A stretch of 64,000 nucleotides of DNA, from positions 1 through 64,000 of the forward strand of contig JACWAF010000041.1 in assembly GCA_014874185.1 (NCBI GenBank), given 5' to 3'. The notes under the pieces are model-generated. The model was not told the DNA's origin and searched no databases. It saw nothing but the letters and a program-made list of their open reading frames with translations. Made by a program: the position numbers and the translations under genes. Source of the stretch: Nitrospirota bacterium (GTDB taxonomy: Bacteria; Nitrospirota; Thermodesulfovibrionia; Thermodesulfovibrionales; JdFR-88). Within the stretch, counting starts at the first letter, position 1, and the number at the start of each line of letters is the position of its first letter. Positions 43,995-55,585 of the stretch are shown one piece after another.

Positions 43995-45137
43995 CCTCGG
44001 GTCGTATGCCTTTTTGTGCCCGGAATACATCTGCCGCAGGGCCGCGGCGGGTGTCATGGGCTCCCTTTTATAGACCAGCCCTGATACCAGGCTGTCGAAA
44101 TCGTCCGCAAGCCGCACGATGCCGCTGAACAGGATGGGGCGCCTCTCTTTTTTCAGTTTCGGGTAGCCAGAGCCGTCCGCGTTAAGGTGGTGCTCCAGCG
44201 AGATTATCATCGAGAGAATGGAGATGTCGTTGATGCCCCTTGTGCGCAGGATGTGCTTCACTCCTTCCACCGGGTGCATTTTTACAAGCTCCATCTCCAG
44301 GGAAGAGAATTCCTTCTCCTTGCTCAGGATGCTCTGGGGGATCTCAAGTTTCCCGATGTCGTGGAAGAGGGCCGCCATCCCGATAAGACTGATGGAATAC
44401 TTGGTAAGGGCGAGTTTTCTGCCAAGGGCCATCGCGAATATGGCAACATTCACAGGATGCTGAAATATGTACTTCTCGTTATTTCTAAGGATTGTTAGCC
44501 CCAGGACGTATCCCTCGTCCTTCAGAAGACAGTCCACGAGAGACTGTATCGCCCGCTTTGACTTTTTCACATTAGGCTTCCTGCCGCTCCGTATCGCGTT
44601 GATCACGTCCATATAGGATGCGATTGCCTTCGTATAGGCCCTTCTGGCAGACACCCTCACGTCTTTCGTGTCAAGGGAATCCTCTTTCTGCGCCAGGACG
44701 GGGCCGCCCACGCTTATCCCCTTGGTGAGCCTGCTCTCAAGCGAGTTCTGTATCTCCGATAACTCCTGCCCTCCCCTTATCGAGTAGGCGAGGAGGATGA
44801 GGTCGTCCAACTGGAGGGGGGCCTTGAAATTGACCGCCCCTATCCCTTTGGATGAAAGGTCCTTGTTCAGGGAAGAGAAATTGTCCAGGTCCGCAATGCT
44901 GCCCTTTATGCGCACGTCCTCTATGAAGAAGGAGTCCTCGGCCAGCTTCAGCGATAGCTCTCCGTCAGACCCCAGAAGGGGCTCCAAATCCCTGTATAGC
45001 CTGCTTGCGGAGTTCACGATTGCCTCGTTTATGGATTCATATATGCCGGTCAGTTTTATAAGGATGGCCAGGTTGGTTATGAGCATCCGCCCGTGCTTGA
45101 GTATTTTCTCTATGAATATATCGTCTATGTATCTCAT
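43944..45137 (-). CDS. HD-GYP-type domain protein
   Basis: This 397-aa protein has a variable N-terminal half (about 1-180). The C-terminal HD domain (about 205-390) has HDIGKLEIP and EHHLNADGSGYP, close to the HD-GYP consensus HHExxDGxGYP but with Leu for the Glu. c-di-GMP phosphodiesterase activity is likely but less certain. The ATG at 45137 was chosen because it overlaps the upstream stop as ATGA; an ATG at 45158 is possible. It overlaps the convergent DUF4416 gene by 51 nt. Confidence 0.75.
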   Translation of the reverse strand: MRYIDDIFIEKILKHGRMLITNLAILIKLTGIYESINEAIVNSASRLYRDLEPLLGSDGELSLKLAEDSFFIEDVRIKGSIADLDNFSSLNKDLSSKGIGAVNFKAPLQLDDLILLAYSIRGGQELSEIQNSLESRLTKGISVGGPVLAQKEDSLDTKDVRVSARRAYTKAIASYMDVINAIRSGRKPNVKKSKRAIQSLVDCLLKDEGYVLGLTILRNNEKYIFQHPVNVAIFAMALGRKLALTKYSISLIGMAALFHDIGKLEIPQSILSKEKEFSSLEMELVKMHPVEGVKHILRTRGINDISILSMIISLEHHLNADGSGYPKLKKERRPILFSGIVRLADDFDSLVSGLVYKREPMTPAAALRQMYSGHKKAYDPRLFRAFFEIFKRESFGF

Positions 45138-46789
45138 GGTTTCTTCTGGACTGAGCACCTCAATGAGGCGATGCAGGCCTCGCGAAGGAGACTCTTTTTG
45201 GACTCCGCCCCTTTTTTCAGCAGCTCGCGGGCCTTCTCGTCCGGGACATGCGCCAGCCCATAGGCGGCCGCGGCCCGAAGCTCCAGGCTTTCATCCCGTC
45301 TGAAAAGAAACCTTTTCTTTTTATAGAACTCCAGCAGAAGAGGCAAGGCTTCTTCCTTCCCAAGGGCGCCGAATGCCTCAAGGAATTCCCGTTTCTCTGA
45401 AAACGGCTTGCCTTTGAAGTCCTCTTTTTTTACGGCCTCGCTTATCCTTATCAGGAGCTCGCTGGCGGCCACCCTTTTCAGGGCCTTCAGAGCGGCAGTA
45501 CGGGTCAGACTGTCCTGGTCGTCAAGGAGCAGAAAGAGCGGCTTTTTTACCTCTTCCGTGCCTATGCTGTCCAGGGACTTCACGCATTCCCTTCTTACCC
45601 TCGACTCCGGGTTTTTTAAAGCCTTCTCAATAAGCGGTACGGCTTCGCGGTTCCTGCTCAGGCCCAGTATATGCACTATGTTCCGGATCAGATACCAGCG
45701 CTCGTCAGCGATGTGGCGGCCAAAGGCCAGGGGGTTCTCACGGGCCAGGCCGGCCAGGGCGATGCAAAGGGTCTTCCTCATCCTCCTGTCTTCGCTGTCG
45801 CCAAGCACCCATACCAGGGAATCCAGGGCGTACGTGGAAATTATCTTGATAAACTCGCCCAGGGACTGGTCTTTAAGGCCCTCCAGGAGCCATTTTATCG
45901 TGTTATATTCGGAGACCTTCTCATAAATCCTCTTAAGCGATTCCTTCTGCTCATCATCCGAACCGGGTTTGAATTCAACCGCCTCAAGCCTTCTGAGCAG
46001 ATCGAGAACGGCCTCCGGGTTCTTCCGCTCTACCCAGATTTCAAGGATGATCGAAAGCCCTTTTACGTAAAGGCCGAAGCCGGAGAGGTCCGTCTCCTCT
46101 CCCATCAGGTCTATGAGCATGCCGGAGGTAAACAGCAGCAGCGAATTGGACTCCATTACCGAGAGCTCGTTTTTTATCTCCTTCAATTCGTTGTCGCTAA
46201 AAGGAGAAAGCTCCACATCGAGCCCTGCTGGGATTATGGTGAGATCAGAGTAAGTGGCGCCCTGTACCTGTTGGCTCTCAGTGCCGGGGTCAAAGAGAAA
46301 TTCCTCCTCAAGAGAATCGTCGTCCTCGGTCACGTCCTCGGGGACGAAATAGTCTATATGTTCAAGCTCCTTTTCCCATAAGAGCGTGACTATGTCGTCT
46401 TCGGGGTTCTCCTGCTTGGGGACGGTCATGAGTATGTCTACGAGGGCCTCCAGTTCGCCGGCCTCGAGCCCCCGGCTGAAGCTGAACTCCCTTATGCCGT
46501 CTATGAAAAGATAAAGTGCAAAATTATCAGACCGCTCCTCGCTGTAAAAGACCTCTTTGCCTTTATAGAGCAGCCCGAACTGCTCTACTTTGAGCCTTAT
46601 ATCCCCATAGGTCTCAAGGAAGCCGCTGAACTTGGCGCTGAGCTCGGATATGAATTTCTGCGCTATCGGGTTCTGCTTGGGATAAACATTAAGCGTCTTT
46701 ACGGTCTTAATAAAGTTCTTGAAAATATCTTTAAGGAGGTCTATTTCCTCTTCGGATACCTGCGGCGTGTCCTGGTCCAGGTTTTCCAT
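45134..46789 (-). CDS. HEAT-repeat protein
   Basis: This 551-aa cytoplasmic protein has an acidic N-terminal half (about 1-290). About six HEAT-like repeats follow (about 345-545), for example EAVPLIEKALKNPESRVRRECVKSL and TRTAALKALKRVAASELL. Such repeats form binding scaffolds. The stop overlaps the HD-GYP start by 4 nt, so the pair is coupled and the HEAT protein may control or target the phosphodiesterase. The function is inferred. Confidence 0.72.
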   Translation of the reverse strand: MENLDQDTPQVSEEEIDLLKDIFKNFIKTVKTLNVYPKQNPIAQKFISELSAKFSGFLETYGDIRLKVEQFGLLYKGKEVFYSEERSDNFALYLFIDGIREFSFSRGLEAGELEALVDILMTVPKQENPEDDIVTLLWEKELEHIDYFVPEDVTEDDDSLEEEFLFDPGTESQQVQGATYSDLTIIPAGLDVELSPFSDNELKEIKNELSVMESNSLLLFTSGMLIDLMGEETDLSGFGLYVKGLSIILEIWVERKNPEAVLDLLRRLEAVEFKPGSDDEQKESLKRIYEKVSEYNTIKWLLEGLKDQSLGEFIKIISTYALDSLVWVLGDSEDRRMRKTLCIALAGLARENPLAFGRHIADERWYLIRNIVHILGLSRNREAVPLIEKALKNPESRVRRECVKSLDSIGTEEVKKPLFLLLDDQDSLTRTAALKALKRVAASELLIRISEAVKKEDFKGKPFSEKREFLEAFGALGKEEALPLLLEFYKKKRFLFRRDESLELRAAAAYGLAHVPDEKARELLKKGAESKKSLLREACIASLRCSVQKKP

Positions 46790-46886
46790 GCACCTTTTGT
46801 AACATTTAGGCGGAAATTAAGTCAATCAAAAAGAGCGATTTCCTCAATAAAGTTGAAGCTTTAGGCTGGAAACCAAAGAGAGGGCT

Positions 46887-49013
<2,127 letters not shown>

Positions 49014-49037
49014 GGATACTTTCTTTAGAAGTTTTTA

Positions 49038-49301
49038 TTAGCTTGCCTGGACCGGATATACGCTGACCTGTATCCTCTCGCGGTCTTTTCTCTCGAACGT
49101 GACTTTGCCGTCTATCTTGGCGAATATGGTGTAGTCCCTGCCGGTGCCGACGTTATTGCCGGGGTGATACTTCGTGCCCCTCTGCCGGATTATAATGTTT
49201 CCTGCTTTTACGGACTGGCCGCCAAACATCTTTACGCCAAGCCTTTTGGATTCGCTGTCTCTTCCGTTCCTGGAGCTTCCAACACCTTTTTTATGAGCCA
49301 T
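49038..49301 (-). CDS. rpmA: 50S ribosomal protein L27
   Basis: This 87-aa protein starts [20 protein letters not shown] and contains [20 protein letters not shown]. It lies at the peptidyl-transferase side of the 50S subunit. It follows rplU after 3 nt. Confidence 0.97.
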   Translation of the reverse strand: MAHKKGVGSSRNGRDSESKRLGVKMFGGQSVKAGNIIIRQRGTKYHPGNNVGTGRDYTIFAKIDGKVTFERKDRERIQVSVYPVQAS

Positions 49302-49304
49302 GAG

Positions 49305-49622
49305 CTAGCCTCCGAAATTGATTTCTTTTATGCGAACGTCCATGAAGGGCTGCCTGTGGCCGCGGAGCTTCCTGGAGTTCTTTCTGGGGAGCTGCTTGAA
49401 CACCCACACCTTGCGGCCCTTGCCTTCAGAGAGCACCTCTGCCTTCACAGTCGCCTTTTCCAGATAAGGCTTCCCAAACACGGAGCCGTCGTCCCTGCAC
49501 ACGCAAAGGACGGAGCCAAACACCACTTCGCTGCCCGGGGCGGCCTCAAGCTTCTCTATGCTCACGGTCTGCCCCTCGGCAATCCTGTACTGCTTCCCGC
49601 CTGTTTCTATTATCGCATACAT
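49305..49622 (-). CDS. rplU: 50S ribosomal protein L21
   Basis: This 105-aa protein starts MYAIIETGGKQYRIAEGQ and has the C-terminal RRNSRKLRGHRQP type stretch (PRKNSRKLRGHRQPFMDV). It binds 23S rRNA near L20. It is the first gene of rplU-rpmA, with a GGAGAAAAAC site before the ATG. Confidence 0.97.
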   Translation of the reverse strand: MYAIIETGGKQYRIAEGQTVSIEKLEAAPGSEVVFGSVLCVCRDDGSVFGKPYLEKATVKAEVLSEGKGRKVWVFKQLPRKNSRKLRGHRQPFMDVRIKEINFGG

Positions 49623-49679
49623 GTTTTTCTCCTCCGAAACAAATATTAAACCGGATTCAGGGGCATATTGTCAAGTTTT

Positions 49680-50108
49680 TCAGGGCCTTTTATAGCCTGG
49701 AACTTCGTTTTCAAACAATTCCAGTATCCGCTCTTTTATCTCGTCCCGCGCCCTGCGGAACTCGCATCTTATCTCCTCTTCGCTGCCATGCGTGCCAACA
49801 GGATCCTTTATCGGCCAGTGCAGCCTTCTAACTCCGGAGGGGACTTCAGGGCAGTACCGCTCCGCGTTCCCGCAGAGGGTGACAACCAAATCCATCTGCC
49901 TGAGAAATGCCGGCTCTATCTCTTTCGAATATTGCCCGCCGATATCGATGCCAAGCTCGGCCATCACCGCCACGGCCCTCTCATGAAGACCGGCAGGGAA
50001 GAGCCCCGCGCTGTACGCCTGGACCATTTGGTTTCCCAGTTTTCTTGCCAGTCCCTCGGCCATCTGGCTTCTGCAGGAATTGCCCGTGCAGATGAATATT
50101 ATTTTCAT
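49680..50108 (-). CDS. arsC: Arsenate reductase, low-molecular-weight phosphatase type
   Basis: This 142-aa protein has the phosphatase loop CTGNSCR (Cys7 to Arg13, CX5R). The second and third redox cysteines are TLCGNAERYC (C79 and C86), and the acid loop is KDPVG. This C7/C82/C89-like set is that of the thioredoxin-coupled pI258-type ArsC. It reduces arsenate to arsenite, which must then be exported by a pump not seen here. It stands alone with its own leader. Confidence 0.85.
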   Translation of the reverse strand: MKIIFICTGNSCRSQMAEGLARKLGNQMVQAYSAGLFPAGLHERAVAVMAELGIDIGGQYSKEIEPAFLRQMDLVVTLCGNAERYCPEVPSGVRRLHWPIKDPVGTHGSEEEIRCEFRRARDEIKERILELFENEVPGYKRP

Positions 50109-50187
50109 AAATGATTATAACACATTGAATCTAAAAGGATTGACAAAAGAAGGGGTTGAGAGTTATGTTATACTTTCTGGAGAATAA

Positions 50188-50260
50188 GGGCCGCTAGCTC
50201 AGTTGGTAGAGCAACGCCCTTTTAAGGCGTGGGTCGTTGGTTCGAATCCAACGCGGCTCA
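50188..50260 (+). tRNA. tRNA-Lys(TTT)
   Basis: Acceptor GGGCCGC/GCGGCTC with one G-U, anticodon stem ACGCC/GGCGT with loop CTTTTAA (TTT), and T-arm GTTGG-TTCGAAT-CCAAC. CCA is not encoded. tRNA-Glu follows 12 nt on. Confidence 0.95.
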
Positions 50261-50272
50261 TTTTTTCAAGAT

Positions 50273-50350
50273 GTCCCCATCGTCTAGCTAGGCCTAGGAC
50301 ATCGCCCTTTCAAGGCGGTAACATGGGTTCGAATCCCATTGGGGACGCCA
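50273..50350 (+). tRNA. tRNA-Glu(TTC)
   Basis: Acceptor GTCCCCA/TGGGGAC, anticodon stem TCGCC/GGCGG with loop CTTTCAA (TTC), and T-arm ATGGG-TTCGAAT-CCCAT. CCA is encoded (50348-50350). The DNA turns AT-rich immediately after it. Confidence 0.95.
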
Positions 50351-50356
50351 ATGAAA

Positions 50357-50623
50357 TCAAGGGGTTACGGCAAGTGACCCCTTTTCTTTCTCGCCAACTA
50401 TGGCAGAATGTAACCGCTCAAAGCTCATCACGGCTGACGCCAACCGGTAGTCAGAGGGCATATCTCTGTCTGCGGGCGTGATGTATTGATGCCGATAGAA
50501 AAGCCCTTTACCTCTCTCTACCCGCTCCAAAAAGTCCCAAAGTAGGTGTTCCGCAGTGTTCAATGTGTTCAGCAAGGCAAAATGATGAAAAAACGGACTA
50601 AGCCATTGGATTTTTCGTGGCAT
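50357..50623 (-). CDS. Hypothetical 88-aa protein
   Basis: This open frame (MPRKIQWLSPFFHHFALLNT to the end EKEKGSLAVTP) lies between tRNA-Glu and the P-type ATPase stop. I recognise no family and see no ribosome site. Its position next to a tRNA suggests a leftover of an integrated element. It may not be a gene. Confidence 0.22.
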   Translation of the reverse strand: MPRKIQWLSPFFHHFALLNTLNTAEHLLWDFLERVERGKGLFYRHQYITPADRDMPSDYRLASAVMSFERLHSAIVGEKEKGSLAVTP

Positions 50624-50642
50624 AATCAGTTCATTCTGAGTC

Positions 50643-53309
50643 TCAGGCGGATGTGATTAAAAGTCCTCTTCCCGCCCTGGACTTTCTCAGTTCATCGGCA
50701 AACAATATCAGGAACATGAAAGGGACAAGAATAAGCCAGGCGGTTAGATGAATCGGAGAGGTGGAGAATATTCCATTCCCCAATGGGGTATAGACAATGA
50801 ACAATTGCAGCAAAAGCTCAAATAATATGCCGATAAATATCAACCGATTGGAAAAAAAGCCCATGCTGAATACAGACTCCCTGAAAGACCTGCATGTAAA
50901 GACATTAGCTATCTGAGTGACTACAATTCCCGTAAGACATGCGGTAGTTGCCTGCAGATAAAGCGTGTTATTGGCTGAAAGCATCTCGCCCCAATGCCAG
51001 CCGCCATGTTTTAAAACATAAAAGAATCCAAAAAGCCCTGCTGCTGCTTCCACTGGACCAAGAAGAAGGAATACCAGACCCAGGATCTTGAAACTCAGAA
51101 GTCTTTCCTTTGGGCCCCTGGGCGGATATTTCATGATATCTCTGGTTGGCTTTTCCGCCCCAAGAGCAAGGCCGGGTAACATGTCTGTTCCCAGGTCAAC
51201 AGCCAGCACTTGCATGATCGTCAAGGGCAAGGGGACTCTGAAGAGTACAAAAATAATATAAGGCGCAAGTTCGGCTATATTCGAAGTGAAAAAGTAAGCG
51301 ATAAATTTCCTTATATTCTCGAAAATCGCTCTGCCTTCTTCGACGGCATTCACTATGGTGGCGAAATTATCATCCAGGAGTATCATTTCCGCCGATTCCT
51401 TCGCCACATCGGTTCCAGAAATGCCCATGGCTATGCCTATATCGGCCTTTTTTAACGCAGGCGCGTCGTTAACGCCGTCACCAGTCACTGCGACCCTCTC
51501 CCCCATCTCTTTCAAAAGCGACACAATCCTCAACTTGTGTTTTGGCGTCATTCTGGCAAATATGACCTCTTCTCTTGAAAGCCCTTCTCTAAGCTCCTTG
51601 TTGCCCATTCTTCCAAACTCCTGGGCTTCCATGACCAGGACATCACCTTTAACAAGACCTATCTCCTTTGCAACAGCAAGGGCCGTTTTGCCTCCATCGC
51701 CGGTGATCATTATTATCTTTATCCCGGCCGCATGGCATTTCCGAATAGCGCCGGGCACTTCAGGTCTTGGCGGGTCTTCAATGCCTATCAGGCCTGCTAA
51801 AACCATATCCGTTTCAATTACGCATGGATTAATTTCCAGAACCTCGGGCCTTTCGATCTCTTTATAGGCAAAAGAAAGGACCCTTAGCCCCATATCCATC
51901 AGGCAATGGCATGCTTCAAATGTCTCTTTCTTGAGGGCTTCATTTATCGGCATTGGCTGCCCATTCACAAGGATCCGGCTGCATAGGGGAAATACGCTTT
52001 CCAATGCGCCCTTTGTAAAGGCAAAAACTTTTTCATCGGAAACGTTCAATGTTGTCATCCTTTTTCTTTCCGAATCAAAAGGTATTTCTGATATTCGTTC
52101 CGCTTCAAAGTAATTCGCGGTTTCCTTTGCAGCCTTAAGGAGTGCAATCTCTGTAGGGTCTCCTTTGTAACGCCCTTCTACGAACTTCGCATTATTGCAG
52201 AGATATGCTATCTTCAAGAGATCTAAAACTTCGATATGATTACACTCTTTAAACTCAAGGATTCTTCCATTACAGAACAGCTTCCTGACCTCCATCCTGT
52301 TCTGGGTAAGAGTTCCTGTCTTATCCGTGCATATGACTGTAACCGCACCTAACGTCTCTACAGATGAGAGAGTTTTTATCAGCGCCTTCCGTCTGGCCAT
52401 TCTCTGACTTCCAATTGCAAGAGAAAGGGTGACCGTGGGAAGCATACCTTCCGGCACAAGCGCCACGATCACTCCTATGGCAAAGATGAAATTTTCCCAG
52501 AAAGTCCTTCCGATGAAGTGTCCTATTATAAAGAAAGTAATGCCGATCACTGTTGCCAAAAGGGCAACAATCCTGGTCGCCTTGGCAATCTCCTTCTGGA
52601 GGGGAGTCAGACCTGGCCGAACTGCACTGGTCAGGTGGGCTATGCGCCCAAACTCTGTCTTCATGCCAGTGGCAAAAACTATTGCTTTCCCCGAGCCGCT
52701 CAATACCGCTGTCCCGGCAAAAGCAATATTTTTACTCTCGATCAATTCCCCTCCACAGGGTTCATGGGTCAAGGGGACGGGTTCGGATTCTCCGGTAAGG
52801 GGTGCGTTGTTAACCGTAAGATATCTTGCATCTATCACCCTTGAGTCGGCTGGCACCTTATCGCCTTCTGAAAGGATAATTAAATCACCCGGGACCACCT
52901 CGTTTGCCGGGATTTCCTTATCTTTTCCATCTCTGGTCACTTTCACGTAAAATGGCAGCAGGAGTTTTAATTTCTCAATGGATTTTTCAGCCCTGTATTC
53001 CTGGATAAACGCAAAGGTCGCATTTATGATTATTACACCTATTATTGCAAAACCAAGCCGCAGCATCCCGCCTCCAGGATGCAGATACTCTGATAAAAAG
53101 GCCATGCCGGCACCTATCCAGAGGAGTATAGCGAGGAAATGTGTGAATTGTTCAAGAAACCGGATGTATAAAGGCGTTTTCTCGATTTCCCGGATTTCAT
53201 TTGGCCCAAATTCCAGGTATCTTTTCTTTGCTTCCTCTTCTGAAAGGCCCTTTTCGGATGTGATGAGGTGACGGAGGACTTCGTCTTTGGAGAAAGCGTT
53301 AATCTTCAT
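50643..53309 (-). CDS. P-type cation-transporting ATPase (type II)
   Basis: This 888-aa pump has an N-terminal cytoplasmic domain and about ten transmembrane helices. TGES lies in the actuator domain, and the phosphorylated Asp is in DKTGT. GDGVNDAPALKKADIGIAMG is the hinge. The helix-4 stretch VPEGMLPTVTL resembles Na+/K+- and H+-type pumps (PEGLLPTV), so the ion may be monovalent or Ca2+. The start at 53309 gives MKINAFSKDE and overlaps the upstream USP stop by 11 nt. It lies in AT-rich DNA unlike the flanks. Confidence 0.88.
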   Translation of the reverse strand: MKINAFSKDEVLRHLITSEKGLSEEEAKKRYLEFGPNEIREIEKTPLYIRFLEQFTHFLAILLWIGAGMAFLSEYLHPGGGMLRLGFAIIGVIIINATFAFIQEYRAEKSIEKLKLLLPFYVKVTRDGKDKEIPANEVVPGDLIILSEGDKVPADSRVIDARYLTVNNAPLTGESEPVPLTHEPCGGELIESKNIAFAGTAVLSGSGKAIVFATGMKTEFGRIAHLTSAVRPGLTPLQKEIAKATRIVALLATVIGITFFIIGHFIGRTFWENFIFAIGVIVALVPEGMLPTVTLSLAIGSQRMARRKALIKTLSSVETLGAVTVICTDKTGTLTQNRMEVRKLFCNGRILEFKECNHIEVLDLLKIAYLCNNAKFVEGRYKGDPTEIALLKAAKETANYFEAERISEIPFDSERKRMTTLNVSDEKVFAFTKGALESVFPLCSRILVNGQPMPINEALKKETFEACHCLMDMGLRVLSFAYKEIERPEVLEINPCVIETDMVLAGLIGIEDPPRPEVPGAIRKCHAAGIKIIMITGDGGKTALAVAKEIGLVKGDVLVMEAQEFGRMGNKELREGLSREEVIFARMTPKHKLRIVSLLKEMGERVAVTGDGVNDAPALKKADIGIAMGISGTDVAKESAEMILLDDNFATIVNAVEEGRAIFENIRKFIAYFFTSNIAELAPYIIFVLFRVPLPLTIMQVLAVDLGTDMLPGLALGAEKPTRDIMKYPPRGPKERLLSFKILGLVFLLLGPVEAAAGLFGFFYVLKHGGWHWGEMLSANNTLYLQATTACLTGIVVTQIANVFTCRSFRESVFSMGFFSNRLIFIGILFELLLQLFIVYTPLGNGIFSTSPIHLTAWLILVPFMFLILFADELRKSRAGRGLLITSA

Positions 53310-54138
53310 GGCGGGGTTTGAGAATAATGAGGTCGCAGGTCGTTTCCCTGAGCACATCTTCGACGGGGTTACCCTTCAACACAGATGCAAGCAGGCCTCT
53401 TTCGCTGGCCCCCATTATTATAAGATCATGTCTTTTTGCGGCAGCTTCTATGGTTATGCTCCTCGCCGGAGGACCGGGCAGCAGCATGCCTTCAAATTCA
53501 ATCTCGTATTTTTTTATGTGTTCCATGAAATCAGAGATGTCCGCAGGCAATCTTTCCTCCCATTGGGCGGGAGTAAGGTGTATCTCGCCGCTCAAGAATT
53601 TTATCATGGGTCTTGTGACATGGAATATGAACACCTTGGAATTGAAACTTTCAGCCATTTTTGCCGCGAAATATGCCTTTTCCCTGATGCGGTTAATCTT
53701 TGCTTTCAGGGGGATCAATATGTTGCGCGGCGGCAATTTGCCAAAGTGCACGATCCTGACCAGGGCAACAGAGCACGGAAGATTCAAGGAGAGGCTCCGT
53801 GCGGTTGTTCCGGCGTAATATCTCTTCTCGATATCCTCTCTCCTTGTGGCCGCAAAGACTAAATTGATCCCCTCCCGCCTTACAATCCGGTCGATTTCCT
53901 TTACAGGCTCGCCTGTTTCTGCTATGCTTTCCACTTGAACGTTGTTCTTCTCCGCCTCCATGAACAGCCTCTTCATCGCATCTTCCGCTTTTTCGAAGCC
54001 GGACCTGGATATGCCTTTTTCAGCGATAAAGCAAATATAGAATTTTGATTTGCAGACCCTCGCCAGGTTGAGGGCATACCTTGCAGCAGCTTCTGAATTC
54101 AGGTGTTCATTAATGGCGGCAAGGATATTTTTATACAT
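53299..54138 (-). CDS. Tandem universal stress protein
   Basis: This 279-aa protein has two UspA domains (about 1-140 and 141-279). The first begins YKNILAAINEHLNSEAAARY and the second begins ILIPLKAKINRIREK. The second ends with the nucleotide-binding GASERGLLASVLKGNPVEDVL loop. It probably modulates the coupled P-type ATPase; similar pairs of USP and ATPase genes occur in other anaerobes. It overlaps the pump gene by 11 nt. Confidence 0.86.
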   Translation of the reverse strand: MYKNILAAINEHLNSEAAARYALNLARVCKSKFYICFIAEKGISRSGFEKAEDAMKRLFMEAEKNNVQVESIAETGEPVKEIDRIVRREGINLVFAATRREDIEKRYYAGTTARSLSLNLPCSVALVRIVHFGKLPPRNILIPLKAKINRIREKAYFAAKMAESFNSKVFIFHVTRPMIKFLSGEIHLTPAQWEERLPADISDFMEHIKKYEIEFEGMLLPGPPARSITIEAAAKRHDLIIMGASERGLLASVLKGNPVEDVLRETTCDLIILKPRHED

Positions 54139-54346
54139 TATCCGGCTCCGTTGCCACTGGATTTCAGCAAGTGTCCATTTGTCTTATAAGCCCTCATCCA
54201 TATACCTCGGTTCTTTTCTGCCGATGCTCCTTAATAAAAATGCTATCACAAATATTTCTGTTGAGGCCAAGGCGAGCCAATCCAGGGTCCGAACGATTAT
54301 AGCGAGGGAGGGCGCTGAAGGCAGATGCGAATATGGCCGGGCCGGC

Positions 54347-55435
54347 CTACCGGATGAAATTGAGCCCGGACTCTGTTGCGAAGCGGACCGCCTCCTCAAA
54401 CTCAGCCGGTGCAAGCCTTCGGTTGATATCCGGATAAAGATGGGCCCTCCAGCACGGATAATACTGGTCCATGAGATTGACAAGGCATCTGTCCCTGATG
54501 TTTTCCGCAACCCATTTCAGCACGGGTTTTGTGCAGCACTCTACATGGCCGGGCAAGACCAGATGCCTTACCGTCAACTCGGCCTGGCCTGCGGCGATTA
54601 AATGATTTCTTGAACACACTCCAAAATATCCCTTTACCTTTGAAAGCCTCAGGGCACAGTCGTCGTTTCCATATTTGAAATCCGAAAGGTACATATCGGC
54701 AACCCCATTCAGGATATTCATCGTCTTTTCAGCCATGTACATGTTTGAATTCCAGACAACCGCAACATTCTCATTGCAATGCTTCAAGGACTCAATAATC
54801 CAGAAAAGCTGGGGAGTGGGCTCACCTCCCACGAAGTTGACATTTCTTGCACCCTCTTTCTTCCTGCCTTCGATGATCCTCGCCAGGGATTTCCCATCTA
54901 TCTCTGTTCCCTCCTCATACCATTGTGAGATCTCCCAGTTTTGACAGAACTGACATTTGAACGAGCAGCCCATGAAAAAGATGGTATGGCTTGGCGTGAT
55001 ATAGGGTTCTTCTCCCATATGCATGAATTCCGATGAAATCAAGCAGCGGTCCCCCACGCGGCAGACCCCAAGTTCACCGGCCCATCTATTTACCCCGCAT
55101 CTCCTCTCGCATAACTGGCAGGATTCCATAATTCTTCTGACCAGCAGCAACTTCAAATCCAGAAGCGATCTTTCCTGTATTTTCAGGTCCTCCGGTTTTA
55201 TCTGTCCGGAATCGATATTTCTTCTGGTTTCGTAAAAAGCTCTCATCAATTGCTCGTGCATGTCCCAGAGAACTTCAATGTCTGCTCCTTCATCGAATTC
55301 CGCTTTTATCCCCTTTGAGATCCGGAAGACCGCGGGCAATTGTCCTCTGGCCACTTTTCTGTACCTGGGAAAGATTTTCTTGATTATGGGCGCATCCAAT
55401 GCGTCGACCGCGTCCGGTCTTGCAAAATACCTCAT
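54347..55435 (-). CDS. Radical SAM protein, PflX/COG1313-like
   Basis: This 362-aa protein has the radical SAM site CSFKCQFC (about 160) and an N-terminal Cys-rich stretch CQLCERRCGVNR. GGEPTPQ and the downstream HLVLPGHVE match the pyruvate formate-lyase-activase-like family of unknown target. Extra cysteines suggest a second cluster. It lies 150 nt downstream of yedF, reading the same way, with no obvious operon coupling. Confidence 0.82.
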   Translation of the reverse strand: MRYFARPDAVDALDAPIIKKIFPRYRKVARGQLPAVFRISKGIKAEFDEGADIEVLWDMHEQLMRAFYETRRNIDSGQIKPEDLKIQERSLLDLKLLLVRRIMESCQLCERRCGVNRWAGELGVCRVGDRCLISSEFMHMGEEPYITPSHTIFFMGCSFKCQFCQNWEISQWYEEGTEIDGKSLARIIEGRKKEGARNVNFVGGEPTPQLFWIIESLKHCNENVAVVWNSNMYMAEKTMNILNGVADMYLSDFKYGNDDCALRLSKVKGYFGVCSRNHLIAAGQAELTVRHLVLPGHVECCTKPVLKWVAENIRDRCLVNLMDQYYPCWRAHLYPDINRRLAPAEFEEAVRFATESGLNFIR

Positions 55436-55585
55436 ATATTTATTTTACACGGGAGCTGAAAATCATTCAGTCTAGCCGAATAAAAGTATCGATACAGTTC
55501 ACATTAAAGCTATTCGCATCCATATAAATAGTAATTCATGGGGGATCCCGCCAATATCGTGCGCTTTCAAATTCGCAGCTTCAAC

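Noticed and set aside
54139-54346. Hydrophobic reading frame (minus) ending near 54184
   Set aside because: About 35 residues (LDWLALASTEIFVIAF and following) look membrane-like, but there is no start codon or ribosome site. It may be a gene remnant.
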